This document shows, in pieces, positions 34,299 through 47,335 of a stretch of DNA of 64,000 nt. The position numbers were made by a program, and so were the translations under genes. Position 1 is the stretch's first letter, and the number at the start of each line of letters is the position of its first letter. The stretch is from Symbiodinium kawagutii (taxonomy: Eukaryota > Sar > Dinophyceae > Suessiales > Symbiodiniaceae), in contig VSDK01009021.1 of assembly GCA_009767595.1 (NCBI GenBank), positions 27,332 through 91,331 on the forward strand, in the 5' to 3' direction. The notes under the pieces are model-generated. The model did not search any database. It worked only from the letters and a program-made list of their open reading frames with translations, and was not told the origin of the DNA.

Positions 34299-34518
34299 CG
34301 ATGACGATGACGATGACGATNNNNNNNNNNNNNNNNNNNNNNNNNNNNNNNNNNNNNNNNNNNNNNNNNNNNNNNNNNNNNNNNNNNNNNNNNNNNNNNN
34401 NNNNNNNNNNNNNNNNNNNNNNNNNNNNNNNNNNNNNNNNNNNNNNNNNNNNNNNNNNNNNNNNNNNNNNNNNNNNNNNNNNNNNNNNNNNNNNNNNNNN
34501 NNNNNNNNNNNNNNNNNN

Positions 34519-34607
<89 letters not shown>
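34226..34607. repeat. (ATG)n microsatellite containing an assembly gap
   Basis: Uninterrupted gat/atg units lie on both sides of a 198-N gap (34321-34518), with a short gac-containing block before it. The array probably spans the gap. Confidence 0.95.
34321..34518. other. Assembly gap (198 N)
   Basis: A run of N inside the microsatellite. Confidence 1.
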
Positions 34608-36426
34608 ATTGGTGACGACTATGCCAATGGTAACCTTAGTAACCATCATGTTTGTGAACCAATAGCACCGATCGTTTAACAATAGCCGTGCAGCATTAGT
34701 AATGTTACGAAGAATGCAAGCAGCCTTAGTGAACGAGCCAGGAACAATGCTAGCAACAGTCTTTGCCAAAACAGAAACATAATGACCCTGGATACAACAA
34801 CCAGAATAGTTGATCATCAGACCAATCAGGATGATGCATCCAAAACAGCACCATAAAAATTGTATGACATGATGGTTTCTCAAAACAGTAGACCCCCAAA
34901 ATCATCCAATATCAACCACTGGTATACTATTAAGCATTCATATTAATAATGACCATTCATATCCAACGATAACCATTCATATCCAATAATAACATTCATA
35001 TTAATGATTGATATCCAATATCAACCTTTCATATTAAAAATCCATGGATATACTACGTCCATCCGCAACTGGAGCAAAACCTACGGACCTAAACACAAAA
35101 AGGATCGTGGTGCTACACGGTGAGCCGCCGGGTAGGGTTTCACCGATGATGGTTGATGACTAAGTCCCCTAGGTATAACTCCTCCAGTGATTGGTGGCTC
35201 ATGGCAACTCACGGCCAGCCGTGGTGATCAATGACTGGCAAGCATATCCGAACAGCTCAAGCGGCGAAATGTGCGGAAAAATCACCACCTATTTATGGTG
35301 TAAACTGATGGTGCTTGATCAATAATGCTGGATGATCAACGAAAACCGAAACGATTGATCAATGATAAAAATCAACTTGTGATTATTTGATCAATGATAT
35401 CTTTTGAATCATTCTCTTCAATCATCAACTCATCTTGATCTGATCAATCAATGATTGACCACAAATGATTGACAACCAGGGCACGGGTCCAATGATCACC
35501 AACTCCTCTTGGCGGGGCCCCCTTTGAGGGTGCCACCCCACTGGTCCCATTTCGGGGTGCCCCCAAAATGCTGGTCGGCCACTGATTAGTATAGATCTGG
35601 TGATGGTGACCAGACATATTTCCACTGGCTAGTGACGGGTTTATCATCTTGGTCACCAGTGGATTCGATATCACCACTGGTTAGCATAGAACTACGGCAA
35701 GACTCCATGCTTTGCCCGGGACTGGAACGTGGGACTGGAACGTAGGCGCACACACCACCATCCAATACACCCGATATTCCAATGTTATCATGGCTGCGCA
35801 TCACAGCTCGCCCTGACCCTGCGCTGTTCATTTGGGTGTTTCTAAATAGCTAGGGGCACCCCCAAAATCATCTACTAATCACTAATAACCAAAATAATTC
35901 AGACTAAACATCCATGATTTTGACTCTAATAGGGTGTGTTTCAACTTTTGATAATAAACCAACCATTTGGGGTACCTCTATGAGAAACCACCATTTGGCT
36001 CCCAGGTTCACCTACTCCTGGCGGCTTTGGATGGAGCTTTGGTGTTGCAGGTTTACAGTACAGTTTGACCCCACCAGGATGACCATCAGTTGCCCATCAG
36101 ACTGCCCCATCAATTTCACCATGTTTTACTCATCATTGATCCTATACCAATAGGATCCAATATCAAGCCCGTGAATCGACCAGTCTGAACCAATTTTTGG
36201 TTGATAATTCATTGGATATTAATTTGATCCAATATCAACCCATCAATTTGCTCACCACTTTGCTCATCAAGCCCGTTCATCAACCAGTATGAACCGATCG
36301 TTTGCTCATCACCCGACATCAAGCCTGTTACTCAACGAGTCTGAACCAATTCTTGGATGGTTATCCAACATCAGCCACGATTTGCTCATCATTAATCCAA
36401 CATTCACCCTCTGAATCAACCAGTAT
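34608..36426. other. Intergenic, nothing recognised
   Basis: AT-rich DNA with family B pieces at 34871-34915 and 35832-35997 and words like catattaat. Short frames near 35430-35830 have mixed composition but no domain. Confidence 0.5.
35832..35997. mobile_element. MITE-like family B copy, enlarged
   Basis: It starts gggtgtttctaaatagctag and ends ggtacctctatgagaaaccacc. At about 166 bp it is longer than other copies. An internal gggtgtgtttcaactttt near 35932 suggests that two copies are joined. Confidence 0.45.
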
Positions 36427-36542
36427 TACCTTCTGGTAAACTAACATAGCAATGGAAAATGTTCACTTTTCAATCGGAACCCTGCTTTCAACCAGCTGCA
36501 AATGTCGGGTTTTCCATTGCCAGGTTAGTTTACCAAGGGGTA
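36427..36542. mobile_element. MITE-like family C copy, best preserved
   Basis: taccttctggtaaactaaca...gcaatggaaaa at the start pairs with ttttccattgccaggttagt and ttaccaagggg at the end. This is an inverted repeat of nearly 40 bp with few mismatches. Confidence 0.65.
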
Positions 36543-36962
36543 CCTGATTTTTGGATAATCAACCATTATTTGCTCATCATTCATCCAAGATTACCCTATG
36601 AATCAACCAGGTTTGCTCATCATAAACCTTATAAATGACAGGATTTGCTCATCATGAACCCATCATTAATCCAATAGTATTCAACCATTATTTGCTCATC
36701 ATTCATCCAATATATGAACCCTAGTAATCAACCCAATATTCATCCATTTTTGGATGGTTATCGAATCTCAGCCATTATTCGCTCATCATTAACCCAACAG
36801 TAACCCTATGAATCAACCAATATTATCATCACTAACTCATCATTAAACCATCATTTCACCCATCATAAACTGCTAATCAGTCACCCATCGTTGGATGGTT
36901 GGTCCAGTCGCTTAGGACCTCCCCGCACATCACCAGGCCCCCACCGACCAATCAGCTGAGGC
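36543..36962. other. Intergenic, degenerate catcat words
   Basis: Repeated tttgctcatcattaatcc-like words. No gene is supported. Confidence 0.55.
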
Positions 36963-37061
36963 ACCGCAAGGTAACGCCTGCACGGTGACCGGACAGCTGG
37001 TCGACCAGCGGCGCTTTGGCAGCTCGCCGAGGCAAATGGCACAGGACTGGCGGCGGGGCAT
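36963..37061 (-). pseudogene. RING-finger-like exon or fragment
   Basis: In a GC-rich patch one minus-strand frame begins MPRRQSCAICLGELP and runs to VQALPCG. The spacing C-x2-C ... LPCG resembles the first half of a RING-H2 finger (CxICL ... LPCGHxFH), the zinc domain of many E3 ubiquitin ligases. The frame then reads GASADW instead of a His-containing follow-on. The sequence at that point is GCG|GTGCC, which could be an intron donor, so the rest of the finger may be on another exon. Confidence 0.35.
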
Positions 37062-38311
37062 GGTGAGGCTGGGGGGGTCATGGGGGTCATCATGAACCAT
37101 GGGAGGGGGGTCATGGTGAGAAATGAAGCTGTTCACCTGTCATCATTCACCTGGGAGGTGATCACCAGGGTGAGTCAATAGGGATTACTATGGTTCATAA
37201 CTATGGTTCATAAGCAGTTTCATCGTCTTGGTGAGGTGATCTGCTGATTCCAGTGGGGTCAGTTGATCATTACAATGGTTCATGATGGTTGTGAACGGTT
37301 GATCCGCTGATTCCAATGGTTCATGATGGGTAAAAAGAAAGGCGAATGATGGTTGGCGATGGTTTGTAATGATGGTTGATCAATGGCTTGTGGTGGCTGA
37401 TCAAAGAAGAATGATGACTCGATCATTACCAGAAGCCATGGTTGATTGATTGCAAATGATGCATGTTGATCGTTGGTAATGGTTCATAGTGGTCAAACAA
37501 GGGCCATAATCGTAGTTGGTGATGCTAAATGATGGTTGACAATGGTGGATGCTGGTGGATTATATAATGGCCAAGAATGATTGATCAATGATACATGACC
37601 ACGATGAACCAATGTTTGCCACTGATTATAACCATCATTGCCATGCTTTAGCCATGTTTAACCATGATTATATATTCATCATCAAGCATTCTTAAGCGTC
37701 ATTAACCATGATTGATCATTGTGCATCCCCATGAAGTAGCATGAATCGTTATTGTATAACTGTCATGTATCTATAGAGTGTATATACCCCATCACTATAC
37801 AACTGATGCAACAAAGGAATGATCTCCGACAGGTTGAGAATACTCAGGATCAATAAACAACTCCAGCTCTCGTTTCGTGTGGATACGAGACAACTCCGAA
37901 GGTTTCTCTCAATATGGATACATACTCAATATGCAATAAATATTACCCCCTGCATAAAACTATAAACTATTAACCCATATATCAAGTACGTAACTTCATT
38001 GAGTTGTTGGCTATTACCCTCCAACATCAACACCCAGCTCATCAGCAACCCCTGGATGTTCGCTCAGCAACAACCCATTTGACTCAACCGGGACCCCGGG
38101 GGGCCACGCCAACAGGGGACCTGCTCGGATAACTGACCGCTTCTCAGAGGTTGAGGCAGATCTGCCAAAGTGAACCTGGGTAGCACCGTGCTGCCATGGG
38201 TCAATCTGTCGTCGCAAAGGATGCTACTACTTGGAGGCGCATCCCACCGCTGTTAACTGCTTGATAACCATACTTAGCAGCTGCCCTTTTTGTTGGTTAT
38301 ACCCTTGCGAA

Positions 38312-38427
38312 ATGGCTGTGGGTCAAAACTCTGCTCGCCCTGGTTCCCCCATGATAACCATGGTTTTGCCTATAGTTTTGTCGGCTATCCCTACAAAATT
38401 GGTTGGTTGATATTGACCCATAGCCAA
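38312..38427. mobile_element. MITE-like family A copy, complete
   Basis: Ends atggctgtgggtcaaaac and gatattgacccatagccaaat. It is directly followed by a second copy in the same orientation. Confidence 0.6.
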
Positions 38428-38544
38428 ATGGCAGTGGGTCAAAACCCTGTACCCCTGGTTCCCCCATCATTAACCTTTGTTTTCCCTTATTATTGTTGGT
38501 AAATCCTCCATAAGTTGGTTGATTAATATTGACCCATAGCCAGA
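38428..38544. mobile_element. MITE-like family A copy, complete, tandem
   Basis: Ends atggcagtgggtcaaaac and taatattgacccatagccagat. The tandem pair shares or abuts a common boundary (aaatggc), which may reflect insertion into the target made by the first copy. Confidence 0.6.
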
Positions 38545-40737
38545 TGGGTTACTAACCATGGATACTAAGCCGTTACTCAACGGGATGATCATCCCGCGGA
38601 TAACCTTGGCTCATGAGTTAGTTGGTGCCCAATGCTTGGATTGCTCAAAGCGTGGTATGATGATGGATAAATCGTGTATAAACCAAGGATAAAGCATGGA
38701 TAAGCCATGGATAAACTATGGACAAACAAACCGTATGGATACGTTGATATCAAAATGAGCAAAGTCAGCTCTACATGTTGAATTTTCCATGCAGTCAAAT
38801 CGGTTTGCCAGACTGCAAATGATGCTCGATGATGGTTGATGGCTGCATAAACCAGTGATAAAGGTGAACGACCATAAGTAGCTCACCATCGTAGTTCATC
38901 ACAATGTTTCAAGAATTTCTACTCATGCGAGATGATGATGCCAACACGCTGTTTTGCCATTGAAGTGATACTTCAATCATTATCAATCCAGGTTGGCAAA
39001 ATGGCAGCTGACAATCCGCAACAGCTTCTGGGAATAATCACTGTACTAGTTGATTAGAGTAATCCTATCCCAGTAGCCAATCATACTAGTACGATGAGAA
39101 TATCCTGAAAAAGGAATTGGTTGAGTGACTACTAAATCTCTCATTATGTCATTTCGCGGACAGGAGAGGTTGAGAATTAGCCCCCAAGAGGAGGATAAAG
39201 GGATTGCAATTGGTGCTATCAATTCCATGCTGGGTGACAAGAGTCTGCGGCGACAATGGTGTACTAAAATGGTTGACAACAATCCCTACAGAAAAAGATC
39301 TGGCAACCCTCAGGGAAAGGTGTGGGTTTTTGAATCTACCATCAAACGGCTGGCTGTCCCACTTGTACCAATATGCACTCCGCAATTCGCGCACGCACAA
39401 AGATGAGCAACGATGAATGTCAATCTCCCATTTCAAGGACTAACCTCACCTACCAATCCGCAGCATCACCGAGTACCCAACCACAGTACCAACCGTCGTC
39501 TCAGTTGCAATATATCATATCCACTTTAAAATCAACCAAGTAATGGGAGATCGATATCAACAACACAGCCATCTTCGGTGGCAAATCACCAGCCATTGAG
39601 CTCCTAGTAGCGGGTGGTGGTTTTTGAACTTAGAGACCTTACAGGAACCATAATTAACACTTGCAAACCACCGTGCGATGGTTACTAACTATCATACATG
39701 CATATTATGGTTGGTAAGTAGGGTATCAGGTATAACCAACCATGGACAAACCCATGTCGTACGGCTCTGGGTCGTAAAAATATGCCCAAATGAGTAGCTG
39801 AACATCGCAACAACTTAGGTTTTTTTCACTGACCTTCAGCGCCATGTACTACTGGATGTGCATCTCCAGTTCGTAACTGGTACGTGATCCTGGTTTTGTG
39901 GGTTTGTTCGGCTACTGGCCATAGGGTGCAGCGAACCATGGCGTCCCACCACAACTAACCCTGGCCGCACGTCCAAGTGTTTGGTTGATGCCGCATCCGC
40001 CATGCTGCCAGCTGCCGAGGCTCGATTCTAAAACATGCAAGGCGAACTTCTTCCGCAAACGCTGCTGCGTGTTCAGTTGCCCATCCTGTGAGCTCAAAAT
40101 GGTGAGAATTGATGGTTAATTAGCCAGTAATCCATGGTGAATTGACGGCTACTGGCTGGTCGATTGATAGGAGAATTGATGGTTACAAGTATCTCTTGGG
40201 GATAATTGACTGTTAATTCATGATGAATCATGGTTTCAATTGGCTGATTCACACCCAAGAGATCGTGGTTCATGGGTTTGTCTAATCGGCTAACGGTTAG
40301 TCAGAGCCAATGGTTGGTTCACAATGGTGAGATGGTGAATGATACTTGAGCTCGATCATTCCTCAATGATAGGGGACGACAAACAACAGCAGTCAACCAT
40401 ATGGCAGTGGGTCGTTCAACCCTGGCCGTTCATATATCTCAAGCAATTCCACCAGACTCGCCTGGATCTTGGGGATCGTTGAGATGGAGATTCAACTGGT
40501 TGAGCAGTTCCGACTTGGATGGACGGTGAAATGTAACAGCAGTAACCATGGTGAATGTAGCATTCTTGTGGGGCCCTTGAGGCATTTCTCAATGGCTTAA
40601 TTTCCTTCTGGTTGTTTTCACTTACCAGCAGTGGAATGATGATTGCTAGGGGTACTAGGACACATCTGTGGTCACCCTACGAGGTGGGTGAACGAACCCT
40701 TGCAACCACGCTTGCATTCACCAGCCCTGGACCCAGG

Positions 40738-40923
40738 CTAGGAATCCGTCCCACGGAAATCTGCGAGGCGGGACGGTGGCTCCTCAAGATCCAGACCATA
40801 CGTGTAGCCCCCGAGCAGGTGCGCACGCCACCAGAGGAACAAGGCCGTGACCGTGATCCACAAGGAAAAGCTGATGGCTGCAACCAAGGCCAACCTGGGC
40901 GCTGCGGATAGGTGGCTGCCCAT
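40738..40923 (-). other. Exon-like segment with one membrane helix
   Basis: A GC-rich patch whose minus-strand frame starts MGSHLSAAPRLALVAAISFS and forms one strongly hydrophobic helix (residues about 10-30) followed by WWRAHLLGGYTYGLDLEEPP. C- and G-ending codons set it apart from its AT-rich surroundings. A CAG lies just before the ATG (possible acceptor) and a GT within GATTTCC|GTGGG (possible donor). The protein is not recognised; it may be one exon of a membrane protein. Confidence 0.3.
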
Positions 40924-40999
40924 CACCTGCCTGGTCGACCTATCCCTGCCTACCTGGTGGTTGCCTGGTGAGAAATGCCGCGTCATACCGTTCCAATAC

Positions 41000-42500
41000 A
41001 TGGTTTTAGCATATCACTGTTGGTTTCAATACTAAAACGATCATAAATGTGGAGGGTCTGGGGGTCTGTTCGTGGTTTAAGCATGGTCCTTGCCATAAAT
41101 ATCAACGCCAAATACCACATCCCAAACTCCATAAACATGGTTTCATATACAATGAATGTGAATTTTTTTGCCATCATTCCCAAAAATTCCGCCATATTTT
41201 TTTTCATGATATCTCCTTCTAAATTCCATTTTTGAAAAACAAATATCCACAAATTCCACCCATAATTCCCACGCAAAATGAACCAAATGAACCAGCTCTG
41301 AACCCAGCAGTGCACCCAGTTGATCAACGGCGCGCGCCTCACCCAAGCCATGGATGTTTCGTCGCAGTAAACCGATGGGTCACCAGGTGGATCACCATGG
41401 TTGCAGCCATTAACCAACCAATGGGCTGATCAAATTTTAACCATTCATTTGGTGAATAAGGAAATGATTACCAACTGAACAATAAACTGACCAATTAGAA
41501 AATTGATGAATGATTAGTGAGGAAACTACGAACCATTTGGCATCATATGGTTGCTGAAAATGATTAATAAAAATCATAGTTAAGTCAGTAACCAAAAAAT
41601 GATGAATATTTGGTTATTGCAAATGGTTCATAGGGAAAGTGATTAACCCAAAAAATGATTCATAAAGAAACTGCCAGTTTTGAGGGCACAGCGCTTATGG
41701 ACAAAACCACATGCTGCTCATCAATCTTAACCACCAACCATTCGCCATCCAACCGCCACATTCACTACGAACCATCATCAACATTTATCAAACATGGTCA
41801 TTCCTTCGTCATTGACCATCATTGAGAATTCTTGAATCGTCAGCCAGTGCATCAACCACCACGAACCACTTTAAGCCACCAATTGCCCACAGCAACCACA
41901 GCTTGTGTAAAACTGTGGCCGTGGTTCGTCGAGACACCAATAGGCCAACTCGACCGCCATGAGTCAATGGCCCGCGCCCTTAGTGGCACAGCAAGTTGTC
42001 GCAACTGCGGCACCTACACGTCTTACGCGTGTCCACAACCATGGCCCAAGATCAACCACCTAAATGATGGTTGAATCAGGACGAAACGCTTTAATAGTAT
42101 CTTCAAAGGGGAAAGAGAAACACTGCAAACCAAGGAATCCCACGGCTTCTACTCCTGCTTTGGACGCCGGCTTGTTGGAACTTGGCATTGAGGCTGGTGA
42201 CCCATCAGCCTAGAGCTCACGGATTAAAATGTTTACATCGGCTTCCCGTGTTTTAAAAAGAACCGTCTGAGTTTACTAAACATGTAACCTCCACAAATGT
42301 CGGGATGACCAATTTCAACCACCATCAGACATGTTGAGGCGGCCCTCGGATATTTAAATCATAGGCCTCTTGGGCAAATTGATTCACGCTGCTCGCTTCC
42401 GGCGCACCTATTGAATTCTCATTGGGAAATGGAAGTAAGTTCGATGGCTTTGGTCCGGACTTGGGATATGGGAACCAGGGGCTGTTGCGCCTGGTAAGAG
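41000..42500. other. Intergenic, nothing recognised
   Basis: Mixed AT-rich DNA. Short frames such as 41832-42074 (plus) have ordinary composition but no recognised domain. Confidence 0.45.
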
Positions 42501-43768
42501 TCCGTCCGCCCTTGGTTTGAGTTTAGGGCCTTGCGTAGCTTACAGTTTCGCGTCGTTTTTTAAAAGCGAGGGGCTGATGCGGATATGCGATTGCCTTAGC
42601 CACACGAGCCGGTCGATCCGGGAATTGATGGCAATACTGCAATGCACATGTGGCAATGGCGTCACCCAGTCATCAATCGCCCTGGCTCGGTCAACGGCAA
42701 GTGATCACTATGTTTTGCTTACTTCACGTCTCAAATGAATATGCTCATGTGCAGTATCTGATTGTCTCCTACAACTCTTATGCCCCATCTAGTGCATCAT
42801 GACACGGCCCGTCCCAAAAAAAAACAAGTCAATACGTTGAAACTTTTTGGGCAGGGCCCCATCACAAAAAGATTTCAGAAAACAAAGCCAGAAGCTCTTT
42901 GGGGAATGCCCCGTCACAAGAAACATTCCAAAGTCTGGGGGATGAGAAGGGGGGACAAAGAAATTCAATGGTTTTCTTTTCATTTTTGTTTTGGTTTCTC
43001 GGCGGGTCCTCGGTTTGCTTGATTTTCTCGGTGGGGTCCTTGGTTGGCTTCGTTTTCTCCACGCGGTCCTCCCTAAACAATCTCTGAATGTGGTTTTTGT
43101 TTTTCTTTATATGGTTTGTATTCTTACAAATTTTCTTGGTTTCTTGCAATGTTCTAGACAAATGCTTCTGCAAGATTCTTCAACTTTTTGCGGCGTTTTG
43201 TTTTTTGCACGTGAAAGTGCGATAAAATATTGCAAAGTATCGCAAACATTTTTGGATGTGGTCGTCGGATGGGGTAGGGGGTGCCAGAAATAAGTACGCA
43301 AGCATTTTTCAGAATAGGGGCGCCGACACTAGTCCGTTTGAATCACAAAACATCATGTATGCGCATGCCTGCATGCATGTGTCCGATCGCCAGACTTTTT
43401 CCGGCATTGCCGAGCGCAGCTCATTGTCCATCTTCTTCACCAAAGTTTTGATGAAATAGACCAAGCTTCCGACGCTGGCGGTAACCAGCAGCTGTTTGAA
43501 ACCAGTGTCCATGCGTGGCCTTTGCTTCGCAACTTGCGTTTTTTTTTTGCAAGCTATCACTCAGTTGGCCAGGCCCGGTGCGTCTCAGAGCGTGTCCGAA
43601 TCTTCCCAACACGTTGGCCGCACCAGCTCCACCACGAGGTTAGCACTGCTTCCAATTTACCTTCTGAAAAAACACGCACGAAGACCACCACAACCCCATC
43701 GAATTTCAAGGCTTGCAATGCCTGGGCTCCTTTGATTAATGCGGAGCGACAATTTTCTGCTTGCTCGG
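42501..43768. other. Low-repeat region, possibly intron and exon DNA
   Basis: The catcat/aaccat words stop here and T-rich tracts appear on the plus strand. A minus-strand piece near 43330-43520 (MDTGFKQLLVTASVGSLVYF...) could be an exon. No domain is recognised. Confidence 0.35.
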
Positions 43769-43928
43769 CTAGAAGGCTGCCTCTTTCCCATCTGCCTTTC
43801 GAGACTTTGTTCTCGCAACTTTTTCTGCTTTGTCTCTGGCAGCCTTCTCTTCTTTCTCCGTCCGGGCCCGGTTCAGTTCTTCTTGCGTGACCGTTCGGTC
43901 ACGAACCCTCATCTGGTACGTGAGGAGC
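43769..43928 (-). other. Candidate exon: charged helix ending in a stop
   Basis: After a minus-strand TTGTCGTCGCAG (good acceptor shape) one frame reads LLTYQMRVRDRTVTQEELNR and continues in an Arg/Glu/Lys/Ala-rich, probably helical stretch to KADGKEAAF and a TAG at 43771-43769. The composition is typical of real coding sequence and the segment may be a last exon. The protein is not recognised. Confidence 0.35.
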
Positions 43929-46620
43929 CTGCGACGACAAGGAGCCAGAATGTGTACATTTATCTTTTTATCTAAGACGAGGTTCTCACTTAGATGCTAT
44001 CCTTAGCTTTTTTGTTTTTTCATGCGTCCACGTCTTTATATGCTCTCATATGCATGGTCTGATATGTGTTCTTCTGTGTACTAGGAAATGTGCGCTATTG
44101 GGGTCTATAATCTGTGCATGTTTCAATGTACTTTTTGCTTGCGATCAGAGATGCGCTGCCTTTGTTGTATGCGCTAGCACATTAACGTCGTGACATGTGA
44201 ACTCCCATGTGCGCTCTTAATTGTGCGTATATTTTACCTTTGTTATGATGATGCCATATGAGCAAGTTTCTCCATAAAGTCAACGATCCAAAGAAAATTT
44301 GAATTTCTTGTCAAAATAGTCGGGCCTGTCTTGGTGAGAACTGTCCAAAAAATTCTCCGGAGGGTACCTGAACATTGCGACCATACAAACGACGTTTCAT
44401 CTTCTGTGCGACAAGGTCTCCATGAAAATCCAAATAGAAACATCCATCAGACGATTTGTAAGACCAACTCAAGATTGCACTTTGCTAAGAAAGATTCAAG
44501 GTCATGGGCTCAGGACTTGGCAGCAAACGGCTGCGCAGGCTCGAGTACCAGTTTGCCATGCGGGCCTTCGCGGCCTCTGGCATGCCCTGCAAAGGATACA
44601 ATTCCGTTGATGGGAATTTGAATCTGTCAGTATTGAGAAAACTCAGGACATTCACGGGTTTTAGATACGTCCGGCAGGTATAAAACAAAGGTATGCAATT
44701 TCTTTCTAGAGAATGAATGTGGGCACTCTGCATTTTCAATTCCTTCACATCCAAAAACATTTGGTGTAGAAAAGCATACGACTGCACTATTTGCATCTCT
44801 CTTCCCACTGCTCTGCCAGGTCCGTTATGTGACGGTGAGCAGTCCGCACCGCTTCGACGTGCCTGAAGGCTTACAGTCATGATGCCGAAATGTCGTTTTT
44901 TTTTGGGTCTGGCCTGTCGAGCTTTGTGGCGATTTGAGCGCACAAGCGCTCAAGGCCAAACGTTACTTGCAGCACATGCATACCTAGGAAATCATTTAGG
45001 TTCAATTTGGTGCCATCAGCAGATTCAAACTTTTGGCTGCTCAGGCTGAATTTTTTTTGGTCTGAATGTGATTTGAAGATGTTTATATTGTTCGAGCTGG
45101 ATGTCATCAAACTCAGGCTGAGTTCCATCAATCTCAGAAGATCAACGCGCGGAGTTAATCTCAAGCTCAAGACATCAAAATAGGTGATCTGTCAAGTTTC
45201 ACCTGGTTCCGTACTAGGTGTCAACCCCTTTCTGCTTTTCATGACGTAGAATGATTTCAAATAGTACTCGTCCTGCCTCCGCCGCCTTGTTGCGTAGAAG
45301 CAGCGCCAAAGTCTGGCGGACTGCCTCGTAGGAGGGTGGGACGCTCGTCCGGCACTCGGGGCGCCAACAACCGTGCTGCGTGTCGCAGTCCAACTTTGGG
45401 ACTGCGCGGGCCCAGGGCACGTAGCGCCGTGGCGCCACCTTCCGTGGCGCAAAGAAGTGGAAGAATTCTAAAATCAACTCACACATTCTCTAGCCTGGCG
45501 TGGGTTTGGGTCGTCCCAGTAAGAGTGGCCCGGTGCTGGGCGCAACTCTTCTTCCGAGTCGGACCCGCAGCTGCTCATGGCAACCTTGAGCGCGCATGCA
45601 ATTCACTGATCACCGTTTCTAAAATTCTAAGCCCTGGACCACAATTCGGTGCTTTAGCAGGCAGGGGGCTCTCGGGTTCTCTAAGCCAAAACATTCAGAC
45701 ATGAGTTTTTTGACACCTGCTCCAACATTTATTGCTCTTTTTTCCTTCCTCTATTTGGCTGGCCTGTCTGATTTCGCTTTTCCTCTTTTTATGTCAAGAA
45801 TTTTGCCGCATTCTTCAGACTTCACTCTCTGCCTCTCTCTGTCTCTCTTTCACTCTCTTTCGTGCCAATGGTCATTTTTTTCTGTTAAGGAAGTGACGTC
45901 AACTGTCTTGTGTTGTGAAACTTACTTTAGGTGAAACCTTGGCAGAAAAGCAAAGATGTTTTTCGGCAGCCTGGAATCTGCGCTGTCAACTGGGTGGATG
46001 GATGTGCCAGGAGCGAATTGGCATCAGTGTGCTGCAAGGACCTACGTGCTCCCCACCTCTGACATGGCAGGGATCAGCCTGGGGCTGCACTGGCACCAGC
46101 TTGAAAGCAAACTCCCAGCAGCACGATTTCCTGGCTTAATTTCCAAGCCACTAGAACTGATGGAAATCGCCCCGGCTAAGGTGACACAACCAACAGAAAC
46201 CAAAACTTCCACGGGCGGGCGAAAACCGTGGTGCCAAAAGGGTTGTTGATCTGGATGGGCTATCCCTGCAGCTCCACCAAGTCCAGGTCGCAACATGCCA
46301 AGTGCACCCCCTGCACCAGCAACCTGCAGGAAAAAAAGTTGCTATCACCTGGCCGTTGTAAATTCTAGGCCGCCGCAGAATCGCCCCCAGCTCCAGATTT
46401 GGAGAACCACAACCAGAGATTGCGCCAACTTTTCAGCTCAAACATGCAGCACGTAGTTTGGACAAGCCATGCGGAACATAACCCGTTAATCGCTGGATGA
46501 TACTCCTGAAATCTACACCCGTGCTGCTCATGCTTGTACCCTCTAATTGCGGTACAATTACAATGCGAACCACCATGAATACAGGCAAATGTGCAATAGA
46601 CATACATGGCGCGCGAGCCC
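43929..46620 (-). other. Candidate multi-exon gene region, minus strand
   Basis: Exon-like minus-strand frames here include 45214-45460 (YVPWARAVPKLDCD..., then a helix ending LRHEKQKGVDT), 44485-44640 (FPSTELYPLQGMPEAAKARM...) and 46042-46296. They are separated by AT/T-rich DNA without the surrounding CAACCAT words. They could belong to one gene that ends at the 43769-43928 exon. None matches a family I know, and I cannot define the junctions. Confidence 0.25.
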
Positions 46621-46967
46621 CCCAGTGTTACCGAATTGCTAGCTATCAGATAGTTGATTGATGCCTATTAGATTGTCGATTGGGCTCTTTGATGGCAGTG
46701 GTTAATGGCGGCTTAAGAATGATCAATGGATGGTAATCCATTGCGATATTATCATCGATATTTGCCAAATATCAACCAACGTCCATTGCAAACTAGAACC
46801 GTAAGGATTGCAGCATCACCAATTGTGACAATTGTTGCACTGTCGAAAGCACAGTTTGCAAATATTCACGTTTAGGGGTCCTACAATACAGATGTTTTCT
46901 TTGTTAAGTTGGATCAAAGGACCATTAACTGGGTATTAACTCACCAAAATGACATCAATCAATGTTT

Positions 46968-47030
46968 CATTAACCAATAAGTAACCAATAAGTAACCAAT
47001 AAGTAACCAATAAGGAGCCAATAAGTAGCC
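46968..47030. repeat. 11-bp tandem repeat
   Basis: About five copies of aaccaataagt in a row, the last diverging to agccaataagt. Confidence 0.9.
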
Positions 47031-47261
47031 AAAATAATCTCAATGAACCGCTAATTAACGAATAGTTCACAAAAATAAAACGTATCAATTAACCACAAAT
47101 TGACCATGAAAAAACCCAATCATCAACAATTCAGGAGCCTTTAAATCACCAAAGCATCTCCGTAAATCACGGGCCGACCCGACCAGTGAGTCCTGAACTT
47201 TGGAAGGTGGATAATGATCGTTGATCCTCACCATAGCTTATCATCGTTGATCATCACTCAT

Positions 47262-47335
47262 GATGATTATCATCACTTATCATCACTTATCATCACTTAT
47301 CATCACTTATCATCACTTATCATCACCTATCATCA
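47262..47335. repeat. 10-bp tandem repeat
   Basis: About seven copies of atcacttatc in a row. Confidence 0.9.

Larger units (their letters stand above)
37140..40730. other. Intergenic DNA with family A elements
   Basis: TGATGGTTG-type words dominate to about 37700, then AT-rich DNA. The plus-strand frame 39125-39406 (MSFRGQERLRISPQ...) has normal composition but no recognised domain and no clear splice sites. No gene is supported. Confidence 0.5.
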
